Below, piece by piece: positions 33,272 through 45,099 of a DNA stretch of 64,000 bases; position 1 is the first letter of the stretch, and each line of letters opens with the position of its first letter. This DNA comes from Siphonodentalium dalli (Eukaryota; Mollusca; Scaphopoda; Gadilida; Siphonodentaliidae), in the NCBI GenBank assembly GCA_032622095.1, contig CP136061.1, forward strand, positions 198,508,935 to 198,572,934, given 5' to 3'. A program made the position numbers and the translations under genes. A model generated the notes under the pieces. That model was not told where the DNA came from. It ran no database searches and saw only the letters and a list, made by a program, of their open reading frames with translations.

Positions 33272-33745
33272 CTGTAATTACCAATATGTTAATTGTCTTT
33301 TATTAACAGTTCCCCGCTGAATGGATTGTCCCATCACCTATAAAAGTATACATTGGAATGGTTTGGTCTAGTATTCATATATAGAGGGATATTCGGGAAA
33401 TATGAGCAGACGAGAGGAAGACGAACATATAATACAACTATGGGAAGACTCCTATAGATTGGTGCGAAATGTTCGGTAAATCAGTCACCAAACGGCATAT
33501 GGCATATGGATGAAACTACACCGAAAGCCCCCTCCCCCACCCCTCAGTTGAAATTTCCAACTGATACTTCAAGTCATTCAAACCAAACAACCATACTATG
33601 CTTGCACATTTCCAACTAATGTTCCACGTACAGAAGTATACTACTCAATTCCCGGTCAATACATATTTTACGCTGACTACTTATCAAACCATACAAAAGA
33701 TCAGGCTTATTTCAATAACGGTTTAAAATTTCCATACATTGTATC
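33272..33745. other. Intron, nothing supported
   Basis: 33490-33640 holds AAATTTCCAACTG-type fragments of the interspersed family also seen at 16430 and 28420. There is no exon. Confidence 0.4.
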
Positions 33746-33877
33746 GGTTACCACATGAGGTCGGAGTCATTCGTGGAAGGTAATGACCTGCCGAGAAAGA
33801 AGGGTACGAACGAGGTTCTCGTCCGCTCGGGGCAAGTCATTCCCTTCCATGAATGACTCCGACCGAATGTGGTAACC
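33746..33877. repeat. Foldback hairpin, 47-bp arms
   Basis: Arm 33746-33792 (GGTTACCACATGAGGTCGGA ...) pairs with 33831-33877 with a few mismatches. The loop holds CGAACGAGGTTCTCGTCCG, itself partly palindromic. Confidence 0.85.
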
Positions 33878-35637
33878 AATTTACACACTACCGGAATGTA
33901 TATACCATAGACAAGTAATACTATATTAACAAATTTGACACCAACATTATGCACATTTGTGTGCATTCCATCCAGTTTAAACAAAACAAATGTTCATGCT
34001 GCTACCAATCCGGTTTCTTAGAAGACCACTGTTATGTGTGCAAATTCCTCCAGTCGGCACTTTACGACTCGAATATGCTACCACGCGATGCACAATATTC
34101 GATGTCAGTATCTTTTTGTTTAGAACTAGCATACACTTACCACCCACATATTTGTGTCACTTTCAGGTGATAGGGCGTTTAAAGCTGTTACTTCAGCATT
34201 GCCCATTCACTCAATCTTAATATTTATGGTTGTGCGTATATAGCCATATATATATATAACAGTATGATGAAAGGGTAAAGACGGTTGTTGAAAACGCAGT
34301 GCCGGTCGCGTAAATGTGGCCATGGTGAATATAAGCAAATATTATTTTCAGATATAAACACAGAACTGCAGGAAATTGTGGTACAGTTTAGAATTTATTG
34401 ATAATTTGATAATTGTGTCTTAGTATATCACCATGCATTCATGTGATAAAAATCAAACATTCGCGTGTTATCAATTGATCCGATGCAACTATGACTAATA
34501 TTGTGAGACACGGATAATAGGAACAACACATTTATTATATATGCATATTTCCCATATTGCTACATAGCAGTTAAATTTGAACAGTTAAAACCAATGATCT
34601 GTCAAATCGTGATATTGTTCTCGGCGGATATACAACTGCTTCTAGAAAATGCCACAGAATCAAAGTATCCATGGTAAATCCAATGTAACTCTTTAATTCA
34701 TATACTATACGACACTAGATGAAGCAGAAAAAAAAACAAATAATGTTGTTTGTCCGCTTTTGGGCCCCCAAGTGACCATATGTAATCATTTTATGAGACC
34801 CTGCTTTTACTTGCTCTCTCATGCATCAAAGATATGTTGCATGTATGTGATCACAAGATTCTTTCATACACTGCAAAAATTAGTTTTCGTAAAATTGGAG
34901 CGTTTGTGTGCTCTTAAATGACAAGCTAATAAATGGTGTACAGATGGTAAATTTCGTAAGATTTTTCTTTCTTGGCGGCCATTTTGGGATAGAAAATCTA
35001 CAGATATGATTTACAGGTATTCACGGTTTGTGTATATTTCCATGTATTACTTATTTACTGTTAATTGGTGCATCTGCCGCAGAAATTCAGCATTTTCCGA
35101 TACCTACAACCATCTTGGACGCCATTTAAAATTGGGAATTTTTCCCAAAACGGATTTTTGTGGACTTTGTTTCATCTTGTTCTATAGAATATCATGCGGC
35201 GAACGATACCAATCACTAAACGTTAGCTATATGTTCCAGGTTCGGACCTATTTATTGGGGGGAAATTATTGCCAGAAAGAGCACACTACAACCATTTGCA
35301 TACTGCTTATAAACCCCACGTAATTAAATTCCTTGCATATTAATTTGCATACCAGTTGTTTCTATCACATTCAAGCAAAAACACGGTATCATAATAGAGT
35401 TACTGTACTTCTTAGCAGAACGATATCACTTCGATATTTCGCGAGTCAAAACTATCCTAAAATACATTCGTGAACAAAATTTCATCGACGGTATATATGT
35501 CAATGGGCATTGTTTTGTTCTCAGTCGAAGACTATTTTGTACATAAAACGTTATTATATGATTTATCGAGATTTATCAGAATAGTTCATCGGTATGAATA
35601 TATAGTCCATCTTTGTAAATTTCAGGTTTTCAGTCAA
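33878..35637. other. Intron; relic of a foldback-element arm at ~34970-35180
   Basis: GGCGGCCATTTTGGGAT and CATCTTGGACGCCATTTAAA followed by CCCAAAACGGATTTTTGTGG at 34970-35180 resemble the right arm of foldback element 1 (7740-7950). This is a partial, old copy. The rest shows no exon or repeat I can support. Confidence 0.45.
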
Positions 35638-35705
35638 TTAATGGACGAGCGACTGGACATTCGGAAAATAAATGGTTTCGGAATGTCCAGTCTCTCGTCC
35701 ATTAA
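35638..35705. repeat. Compact hairpin, ~30-bp arms (family TTAATGGACGAGC)
   Basis: TTAATGGACGAGCGACTGGA plus CATTC pairs with GAATGTCCAGTCTCTCGTCC plus ATTAA around a loop of about 10 bp. A second member is at 41175-41275. The flanks (GAGATTTAT-AGAATTGTTC-TCGGTATGAA on the left, CCTGACA on the right) also match, so the element extends at least 80 bp left of the hairpin. Confidence 0.85.
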
Positions 35706-36442
35706 CCCTGACATAAATCCACGTCGATGTCAATGAGATAATATGCCGAAAAAACTGACTCGGGTGATAAAAAAAAAAAATCAATTAAATAATTAATTTT
35801 CCGGAATTTGAGTTTACTGGTTAGGGATATAAATCAATTTCAAACATTGTTGCAGTCCGCCAATTTTTGCCACAGTCATGATGATGGTTCCAGAAAACTT
35901 AGAATCTGCTGAGTATTTTAGTTCTATAGTTACAGCTGTCCGATGGTTTCAAAAATGTATAAATTGCTCTCAGACAAAAACAGTTTGAATCTATGTTCAA
36001 TTTTATTTCCGGATGATAAAGTAGGCTATTATCACACATGTATGGATGTTACGTGGTGATAGACGGAGTAGGATGGGGGTTGTGAGAACCGATAACTTGG
36101 GTCAAAATCAGTTGTGAATTTATACCAAATGCATACGGTTTGTTTGATTTTCCAATTTTCAACCATATATAGATGCCAGTTTGGAAAAATGTTCTGTACC
36201 GGTTGTTGGAAAATTCCAACACATTGCAAGTGGTGCATATATATGCACACGTTCCGAAAAAGATAGTGTCTGTTTCACGGGGGTGGGGTTCAAACGTAAT
36301 TCGAAGGTCGACACCCCATCTAGGAACAGTCCTGGTTATATTATTATGTATCATGTATGTATCACAATATGGTTATTCTACTTTTGCATGCGAAGGCGAA
36401 CATGCACCGAATTTAATCGGCGATCGGCAGTGGTCGGGAGCA

Positions 36443-36584
36443 ATATCGGATTAACTCGACGACCAGCAATTTTAGCTTAAATTCGAGCGATTTAGTAAAC
36501 ATCAAGCACCCGTCAATTTACCGGCCTGTTTACATCGCTCGTGTTGATGCCAAACATTGCTGGCCGCCGAGTTAATCCGATGTT
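36443..36584. repeat. Foldback hairpin, ~60-bp arms
   Basis: ATCGGATTAACTCGACGACC plus AGCAAT at 36443-36503 pairs with ATTGCTGGCCGCCGAGTTAA plus TCCGAT at 36524-36584, with several mismatches. It ends about 50 bp from the donor of the neighbouring TSP1 exon. Confidence 0.75.
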
Positions 36585-36635
36585 GGGTGACCTCGCGGGC
36601 AAACATTAGGAGATGTGTGTAAGACAAGTAAGTAC

Positions 36636-36776
36636 CTTGGTTGGGACATAGGCCCCCATAACACTCAACTGCCTTTGACGCCTCGCCAACGCACGGCTCT
36701 TTAATGCAGTATCTTGTGTCATTCCGCACGCACCATTCTGGACACCCTTCTTCTAACCACGATGACCAATGTTGGA
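36636..36776 (-). CDS. Thrombospondin type-1-like exon (TSP1-b, divergent)
   Basis: A 141-bp minus-strand exon, phase 1-1, 47 codons. The acceptor is GATGTTTCAG (AG at 36778-36777); the donor GTACTT starts at 36635. The peptide starts QHWSSWLEEGCPEWCVRNDT, then RYC, CVGE, VECYGGLCPNQ. The first W-S-x-W and six cysteines remain, but the CSxSCGxG stretch is replaced by CPEWCVRN and the RxRxC motif is reduced. So this is a diverged TSP1 module, likely with the same fold but a weakened Trp/Arg ladder. Strand, phase and position between two canonical TSP1 exons make gene membership convincing. Confidence 0.8.
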
Positions 36777-37029
36777 CTGAAACATCGGGAAAAAAATTAT
36801 GTAAATGCCTTCAAATATTCAGAAAAAAAATAACCCGGTAAAACAAGTTATCACATAATTTGCCCATAAAAGCAGTTTCATAATTATCGATAAGAGACAC
36901 GTTTAATATCAGCGCGTGCGATGACGTCACATCGTTCTTCAAATGACTTGCGATCGCTGCGGTTTTTATCGTTGTTTTCGATGGATATTTCGCATTGCTT
37001 CGCGTTTATTTGATCATGTTATAAAAAGT

Positions 37030-37170
37030 ATCTCACACTCGTCCTATTTTATACGTAATTTATCAACCTCGTCCACTAAATTCTATTTGAGCCTCGGTAA
37101 ACCTCGGCTCAAATCGAATTTAGTGAACTCGGTTGATAAATTCCGTATAAAATAGAAACTCATGTGAGAT
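37030..37170. repeat. Long foldback hairpin, ~64-bp arms
   Basis: 37030-37093 (ATCTCACACTCGTCCTATTT ... TTTGAGCC) pairs with 37106-37170 around a 12-bp loop TCGGTAAACCTC. It is the longest-armed hairpin in the window and has several mismatches. Confidence 0.88.
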
Positions 37171-39386
37171 CCTCTATTTATTACATGCATTTGTGCATTT
37201 AGGAAAAAAAAGTTTGTTTTAATTTAGTTGATGAAGTAAAACAAGCAATACAGGCAGGAATAAGTAATATAGACCTTGTCTGTTGAATAAAATAACATCG
37301 TAATGCGAGGAATTTGAAATAACTAAATAGTGCCAGACCAGCGAAAACACGACACATTCACCACACTTTTATGACGAAAGACAACGTAATTTCACGGAAA
37401 CCTCCAACTGATTTTCGTGTACATCCATGTCAGAAATTTCATTAGCACCCCACCACTGTGTGGGAATTTTCATCTTGGTACGTCATGTTTTGTAAATGTT
37501 AAAAGGTTCAACCTACATTGTAACCTAACAACACTCAGGCTCTATGCTTTGTCCTTTTCCAAATGATTGTTAAAATATTTCAAGTTTACAAAGTTGGGTA
37601 TGCCAGAAAAAAGTGGACTATGGTGGTCACCAAAAGCGCACATGGGTTACGTAATAGACAAACTGAGTTTATTATTATGATACTTTTTTCACTAGATAAG
37701 CTCATAAAAACAAAAGTAGCGATAATTTGACAAACATGTACAGACCTGTATCTGTATGTAGTAAACTGTCGGGAATATGAATCTTATAAATGGTTTGACG
37801 TTCATATCCCAGTACGCAATACAGAAGATCTCTAATGAGTCGCAATTTTATAAGCTATGGTATCAAGTACATGCCGGTCGATATGGTAGAACTGTCGGTC
37901 AATTTATTTTGTTTTATGACAAAAAAAACATTTATATGGGTCATAACCCATTTATCATGAAAATTAAAACACCCTATATAGATACGTTTCCGCCTCTGTC
38001 GGAGAGGGTCCGATAATTTTACCCAGTAGAGTGAGTATAGACCCGTTATAAATTCATTATAGGCATACATGCCCTTACCAATCGAAAAATAATAATCATT
38101 AGATAACATTTATATGAAAAGTAGAATGTTGGTGAGATCGTCGTGGCGATAATGACGGTTGCTGGTGGTCATGAGAGGTTGCACAACGACCGCAATCTGG
38201 GTTGGCCTCGTGACTACCGATTACGATTCCAATGATGTAAGCCCACGGTTCTATACTGTGCGACAAAAGAGCTCGCATAAATGTAAAAAGTTGGTGGCGT
38301 AAAAAAAATCAGATAGCCTACCTTACTTGTATTTAAATTCGCGCAGTAATAATATATTTTCATTCCCATGCTGCGCGAATTCAAAACTGATAACAACGTT
38401 ATAATTTTGTTGAGAAGATGAGTATATATATATATTTTGAGTAATTATTCTGATATTTAAACTATATGGGGGTCATTGAATTGAGCTCGAAAGAAGTAAA
38501 ACCAAAACAGCGCTGACTGCTGACTTAAAAAAAAATTGACTGTATGGATTTCAAATAGTTGGGTTCACGTCAATAACTCAGACTGTTGTATGACCACGGC
38601 GCCACCCCGTGCAGGGTTGTGGATACGGAGACGTGCTTTCGACCCTCTTATTTTCCCACGCGGTTTGATATAAATTCAGAAGTCTCACTATTTTTCGCTC
38701 AGTTTTAAATTCGCGCACCGATGGGTGCTTGAGAAATCTTTGTTTCGTTATTAAAATGTAGCTAATTGAATTTAGCTTCCCATAGTATACTATAATTGAG
38801 CCGTCTTACCTTAGGTTTTATAAGAACCGAATGACAACGATTTGCGTCTCACCCTAAAAATTATTGGACTATGCATGACGTCATGACTGTCATTCCGATA
38901 TATCACTTTACTCTGGTCATCACCCCAATATTATGTATCAAAATGGGACGAATATTTCTTCTCCTAATGTGTAAATATATTATGTCAAGTATGTTGGCTT
39001 TTTTATTTTATAAAATAACCGATTTTTTTCATCAGATGAGTCATGATGATTTTTTTCATCGGACAAGTCATGATGAGTCCGCATTTCTGACAAGTAAAAT
39101 ATACGGATTCTGAAAACTAAGTGTTCATGCGGTTCAATGCGGACTAACTGTAGATCTCATAAATACCCTCTCGATACGATACCTATATATCTCTATTTTT
39201 CCCAGATTAAAATATAACTGCTAGCTGAAACGGGCTTATTTTTGAGTGCTCTTGGGTCATATACAACCACTTTGTGCGATGTACGCACAATTAGATGGTT
39301 TAAACATTTTGATGTAAACAAATATATATTACTTAAAACAAAATTGCTTAATTTAATTTAGTATTTTGTTTTATTTAGATTTAAAG
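37171..39386. other. Intron, minor dyads only
   Basis: An AAATTCGCGCAG...CTGCGCGAATT dyad lies at about 38336-38385 and a two-copy ~29-bp repeat (TTTTTTTCATC...GTCATGATGA) at about 39021-39082. I see no exon among the AT-rich ORFs. Confidence 0.4.
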
Positions 39387-39542
39387 GGGGACTGTACCCA
39401 AAATCCGGACATTTATGGGACCATCTCCTTTTATACTCAACATAATATATAAAAAAATGAATAAATTTGAGCCATGGATGAATGCAAAATACAATCAATG
39501 TGCTCAAAGTCACAAATGGCCGGATTTAGTGTACAGTACCCC
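39387..39542. mobile_element. 156-bp MITE with ~23-bp inverted ends
   Basis: Left GGGGACTGTACCCAAAATCC plus GG; right, inverted, GGGGTACTGTACACTAAATC plus CGG; the inner CATTTRTG is also shared. It is non-coding and no clear target-site duplication is seen. Confidence 0.75.
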
Positions 39543-39679
39543 ATGTAGCGTCTTAGCTAAATTAAAATAAATTCTTTAAATCAAAATATTGAAAATCGAA
39601 CGCGGTTTAGTTGAGATATGTCCAAGGGTCTGGGAAAAAATTGCGAAGAGAAAGACAGACAGATACACAGCCATCCTAC

Positions 39680-39682
<3 letters not shown>

Positions 39683-39734
<52 letters not shown>
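39683..39734. repeat. (TA)n microsatellite
   Basis: About 52 bp of uninterrupted TA dinucleotides. Confidence 0.98.
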
Positions 39735-39736
<2 letters not shown>

Positions 39737-40361
39737 TTATAATGATAACAAATTTTCGGTACATCTGCAGTAATGTCGCTATCAATTGCCGCCTCCAATC
39801 TCTTTTGGTAAAAAAGCCTCTGATCATGTAACGTAATTATTATGGTAACATGTTAATGTTATCTCATTACGCATTCTTAATAATAATTTTTCAAAATCCG
39901 AAAGATCTAAAAACTTAGGAAGGAATTAGCTAATTGATTGAAATAATTTCCGCTTAAATATTGGTATGTAGCATATTTCATCACAAAATATTCACTTTCA
40001 ACTTTGCTTCGTTAGGGACCGCGTACACATTCAACATGCATTAGTTTTGGGTTTTTTTTATACAACAGGTAAAATTTGATTGCTGACGCCCCCCTTCTGT
40101 AAGGTCGGACACTGTCCAACTGATGGTTATTTCGGTCCAAACGTTCTACCAAAAGTCAGGTGATATGCGACCGCTGATCCAAAAGCAACAAGTTCCCCAC
40201 CAATTGCAGATTGGAAAATCAAACTAGAACAAGTTCAACCTATTTTGATGTGAAATTTCGAACTAACTGTTGAACATTTTGACCAAATCTAAAGTGGGGG
40301 TAAACACCCCACCAGGCGTCCATGTCCCTATGAGATCAGTAGGTCATAAGCTGAGTTTTAC
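39735..40361. other. Intron with an interspersed-repeat fragment (~40090-40340)
   Basis: Read on the minus strand, 40340-40200 (GGACATGGACGCCTGGTGGG ... TTTGGTCAAAATGTTC ... GTTCGAAATTTCACATC) parallels 16680-16780 on plus. No exon is seen before the TSP1 acceptor region. Confidence 0.5.
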
Positions 40362-40505
40362 CTGTCTCTGGACATGTCCTCTCTTGACAACTCCTTCTGC
40401 GTGAGTTTGAGCCCGAGCAACTGCCAACACTACAGCGTCTCGTCTCACTCTTCTGGCCACTTCCACATGTCACACTGCATGTCCCATGCCATGATGACCA
40501 GGTAC
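40362..40505 (-). CDS. Thrombospondin type-1 repeat exon (TSP1-a)
   Basis: A 144-bp minus-strand exon, phase 1-1, 48 codons. The acceptor is TGTGAACAG (AG at 40507-40506); the donor GTAAAA starts at 40361. The peptide begins GTWSSWHGTCSVTCGSGQ, then ETRRC, a Ser/Gly-rich CSVGSC-type turn, RRRSC and RTCPET. It is canonical in the two tryptophans, CSVTCGSG and all six cysteines. It is the most upstream clear TSP1 repeat of the minus-strand gene. Alternating W and R residues suggest the standard cation-pi ladder. The full gene could be a multi-TSP1 secreted, matrix or adhesion protein, but I cannot name it from these modules alone. Confidence 0.9.
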
Positions 40506-41174
40506 CTGTTCACAATTCAAAGGTAAAGGGGTAGGCATAGGAAAGCCAAAAGCCAATATCTATTTAGCACGTACACCATATTATAACCCATCTCCATTAA
40601 TTTGTTCTACCTCGACTTTCTATTTTCCTAATAGGCACACAATGCCATGATTTATATCAAAAGTCGACATTCGTGTAAAACCAAGCTTTTGAGCCCTGCA
40701 TAATTCAGTTCCGTGTCGGCAGATGTGTTGCTAATTTGCATATATGGGGTATCACTCACATTAAACATTCATGTCATCATGCGAGACTTCGGTCATGGAG
40801 TAAACTTCGATAATAGAGTTACTGTTCATTTTCTGCACACAATAAAACGAATGCATTGTCTCAAAAACATCATAAACTACATACGTGCCTATCTGCGTAT
40901 CTAGAGTACGCTATGTACAACACAGAACACATATTGTATTATATGTTTGCGTACATCGAACAGTGTTGTGTCGGTACACATGTCTACAATTGTGTTCACG
41001 GCAAAGTTCACGTGCAACCCACTCACACGAAGCGTGTCAAAGGTTGTGGTTTTGTTCTCATTCGACAGAAAAAACGGTCTTACATGTATATGTCTAATGT
41101 GTCGAGATTTATAGGAATTGTTCTTCGGTATGAAAGTGATTAATCCTTGTATATCTCAAAAGTGTGTTTAAGTA

Positions 41175-41275
41175 GGTTAATGGACTCGCGACTGGACATT
41201 CAGAAACTAGATGGTGTTGCCCTTTGAGATCGAACATCTAGTTTTTGAATGTCTATAGTAGCTCGTCCATTAACC
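41175..41275. repeat. Hairpin, second member of the TTAATGGACGAGC family
   Basis: GGTTAATGGACTCGCGACTG at the left pairs with TAGCTCGTCCATTAACC at the right. Inner CATCTAGTTT pairs with AAACTAGATG. It is longer and more degraded than the copy at 35638-35705. The CTCGTCCATTAACCCTGACA right end is identical in part between the copies. Confidence 0.8.
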
Positions 41276-41805
41276 CTGACAGAATTTTTTTTTCAAATGA
41301 ACAAAAAACATTATATTGAATAAATATATAGATTTTGTTCTGACCAACACACAATTTAATTAGAGGCGTAGAGTACACCTCCTCGCTTTTCTATCAATGT
41401 TGTTGACAATGTAAATAAATGCCGATATTAAAGGTGTTGAGACGGTGCACTGAACGGGATCGACATCACCTTCGCAGAAATCTGAAATCATGGTAAGCGA
41501 TTGGTACAATTTGGCCAACGTGCTCAGATACACGAATCTAGTTACAATTCCGCATATTTGGAACAGTAATCCAGGTACACCACCTTAGCCACCTAGGACG
41601 AATTACGGCTACATGTTAGCAGATGGTTATGTTCGACTGAAAGTCACCCCACTGCCGGTATAAGTAGCCGACCACTGATAAGCAACTCACGCCTTTGCCC
41701 AGATACACCAATCATGTTAGTATCTCATTGCGTGGATCACACACTGTGGTAATGCATGGAGAATCTAAATAAATTCTTCATTACTGTCATTTTATATGAG
41801 CTTAC

Positions 41806-41874
41806 CTCGTTTTGTTACTTGTCTTGTTGATCGCCGAGTAATTCTTCGGGTTACACTACCATTCACAATAATCA
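41806..41874 (-). CDS. Short basic exon, 23 codons, phase 1-1
   Basis: On the minus strand TTCTTCCCCACCAG (AG at 41876-41875) is a strong pyrimidine-rich acceptor, and GAG|GTAAGC at 41806/41805 a near-consensus donor. The 69 bp between are open in phase 1-1, encoding about IIVNGSVTRRITRRSTRQ plus VTKR. It lies 1.3 kb upstream of exon TSP1-a in the same phase, so it can be spliced in or out without shifting frame. The Arg-rich peptide with an N-G-S glycosylation site could be a linker or a furin-type cleavage region. It is recognised only from splice signals and frame, so it could be chance. Confidence 0.45.
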
Positions 41875-41973
41875 CTGGTGGGGAAGAACACATACATTAA
41901 ATAGTTCCCACAGTTGTATACACAATTGAACAAGTGAGTCACTTAATAGCGTAAACCTGATAATATGGACACC

Positions 41974-43300
41974 ATTCGCTTAACGAAAAATCGTTCACTT
42001 TTGGATAAAAGCATCAAACTTTCAGGGTTGGTTGGGTATGTGGTCCTCATCAACCAGTTAGCTGGTTCCAGGTTTCTGGTGACCCCTTGACCTTCAAATT
42101 GACCTTGACATTTCGAAAATTTGAGATTTAGGGGTATCTATTTTGTATCGAATATAATGGCTATATTAAAGGATATATAGACATTTGAGATTTTCGATGC
42201 GATACCATGGATGTCCGCCTTTGTATCCACATTCAATTTGTCGATGATAATCCAAAATGGCCGCCATAATGGACGCCAAAATAAAAAAATTGACGTTTTT
42301 GCACTAATATCTTTCAAATCAGTTCCTGCATTTTGGAACTGTTTGAGAATTGCAACTTTATTTTGTATTGGTCATGTTAACTAACTGAACATTGGAGCAA
42401 TGAAATATGCCATTCGTGGGCTCCCTGCCAACTCCAATCTCTTAAAAATTGGATTTTACAGAAAGCGGTATAAAAATTCACAAAAAATCACCATTGGATT
42501 CTAGTCATATTTCGTCCAGAAATGGGAAGAACTGTGAAAACTAAGTGACAAATTCCATTTATTATGAATATTCCAACTCAATTGTACCCAAATTGTCCAT
42601 TTGGCTCAAAATGCCTGCCAAAATGGCAGCCAGAATATGGAAAAAATGTAAATATTGCCCCAGCGAGTCATGCAACTGCATACCAGTTGTGGTTGATGAC
42701 AAAATTACTATTCTGTCTTATAGATATTGAATACTACTATTTCTGATGCACCTTTGGTTAATTGTTACTATTTTAAACACTGAAATTACCAGAATTATTG
42801 GATTTTTCTATCACAAACTTGACAACAAAATCGGCAAAAATTCATCTTTCAGGTTAAGACAATTTTCTCAAGTGAAATGGTATCGAAGGTGTTTATTGTC
42901 TTGATCTGTCTTCAATGGGTCACACTGATCTGTTTTTGGACAAAATTACTCAAGATAGTTTGCAAAATGGCAACCAAATTTGGTAAAAAAAAATATTTTT
43001 CATATATAACCTGAATATTATTCTCTGATCTTCCGAAAAGGTAGCAAATTGTGACTCACTTTGTATTAACCATGTTACTTATGTGGCATGACAAATTAAT
43101 TATAAACGATGCAGTAAGGAATTTTGCCAAAAACTTCTTTTTGGATTCTGACCATGTTTTGTGTACGGAAATGGACAGCACTTTGAAACTGAACTGAAAG
43201 TGGCATTATTATAAGGCTACGACAAAATTGTGGCTCATTGGCCACTCGTGATGTTCTGAAGCTTAAATCTTATCCTCAATACATGTGGTTTAGTTTAAGC
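41974..43300 (+). repeat. Left arm of foldback element 2
   Basis: Contains GATAATCCAAAATGGCCGCC, GAACATTGGAGCAATGAAAT, AAATGGCAACCAAATTTGG and AAATGGACAGCACTTTGAAA, each with inverted counterparts in the right arm and direct counterparts in the left arm of element 1. Confidence 0.75.
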
Positions 43301-43329
43301 ATTAGTCAGCCTGATAGTTCGTAACCGCC

Positions 43330-45065
43330 AAGCCATGTTCGTACCCGCCCAGCCATGGACGTAACCGTGTAGCCACTCGCTGTTTACACACACACTTCAT
43401 CCATGACCGTACAGTCATATTTAGGTATAATCGTACACCACGCACTTGACTATATAGTCACAAGTCAACATGCAGGTATACTTCTACGCCTCACCCACGA
43501 CCGTATAATCACTCTATATATAGCTCTACACCCCATTCGTGATCATACAGTCACTTCATGTATACATATTCGCCTCACCATTGGCCATACAATTACTCCA
43601 TGTATATATATTTGCCACACCCATGGACATGTAGTCACTCAAGCTGTACATATACACCACACCCATAACCATAGAGTCACTCCTAGTACACATATACGCA
43701 TCACCAATGGCCATACATACGTTCTATATATACCAATACCCCGCTCACACGACCATTCATACACCCAGGCTGGCATATACACCTCACTCATGACATTTCA
43801 GCCACTCGCTGTATACTCATAACCACATTCGTGGTCATATAGTCAATCATTGTTTACCAATTCACATCACCATTGGTCATATGGTTATCCCATATACACA
43901 TATTGACCGCACTAATGGTCATATAGCCACTAAATAAATACATATGCACCCCACCCATACCTATACAGTCACTCCAGGTATAAATATAAACCTCACCAGT
44001 GGCCGTGCAGCTTTCAAGCCATACCAATACCCAGCACATCACCTCACCATTGGCCAAACGGTCACTCCCTGTATACACATGACCATATAGCCACTCAATA
44101 TATACATATACACCCCACTCATGACCATAGAGTCACTCCAGTTGTGCGTATACACCTCACTAATTGCCATACAATCATCCAAGATATACCAGTACCATTT
44201 ACACCACCGGCCATATGATATCTCCCTCATACCTATTTGCCACATACATGGCATATAGCCACTCAAGATATACATATACATCCCACAAATGGCCATAGAG
44301 TCATTCAATGTATACATATACACCTCAGCATTGAATGGATACACCAATACCACATGGCCATTTGTATACTACATACTTTCATATACACCTCACGCATGAC
44401 AATTCGACCATTCGCTGTATACTCATACATCCGATCCATGATCATACAGCGACTCCATGTATACATATATATCCCCTAATGACAATACACCAACAGCAAA
44501 ACTGCACATACATACCATATACACATAAGATCACAATGTAACTTCATATATACAAACACGCTCGCCAATGACCATCCACCTATGCATGTATGCATATACA
44601 TTTCAACAATCATGACCATACAACCGTTCCATGTACACCTATAATTATTATACACATAAGCATACAACCACTCCTTATGTATCCATACACCCCACCCATT
44701 TTCATACAACCAACACATGTATACATATACATCCATCCATGACAATAAAGCCACCAAATGTACACCTGTATATTCCACACATGATCATAAAGTAACTCCA
44801 TATATACACAAACAACACACGGATGGAATGTAGCTACTCTTGTTATGCCCATACACCACTTCAGTGACTATACAGCCACTCCACGTATACCTATTCACCT
44901 CACACATTAGCACTCCTTGTTTACCTGCATCTCACCATAAACACCACACACATGACCATATAGACACTCCTTGTATAACTAGTCACACCATTCGTGATTA
45001 TATTTCATGTATACCTATTCACATCATCTGTGACCACAAAGTCACTCCCTGACTACCATTTTAAC
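43330..45065 (+). repeat. ~42-bp tandem array (core of foldback element 2)
   Basis: About 40 diverged units, for example CATAGAGTCACTCCTAGTAC plus ACATATACGCATCACCAATG (42 bp). It is clearly the same unit as 5150-6790. Open frames of up to 139 codons are a by-product of the 3n period. Confidence 0.85.
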
Positions 45066-45099
45066 AAACATCATGTATTAAGTTGATCAATGTTGATAA

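Noticed and set aside
39576-39827. Membrane-protein-like ORF with a long IYIYIY run
   Set aside because: It is the translation of the (TA)n microsatellite at 39683-39734.
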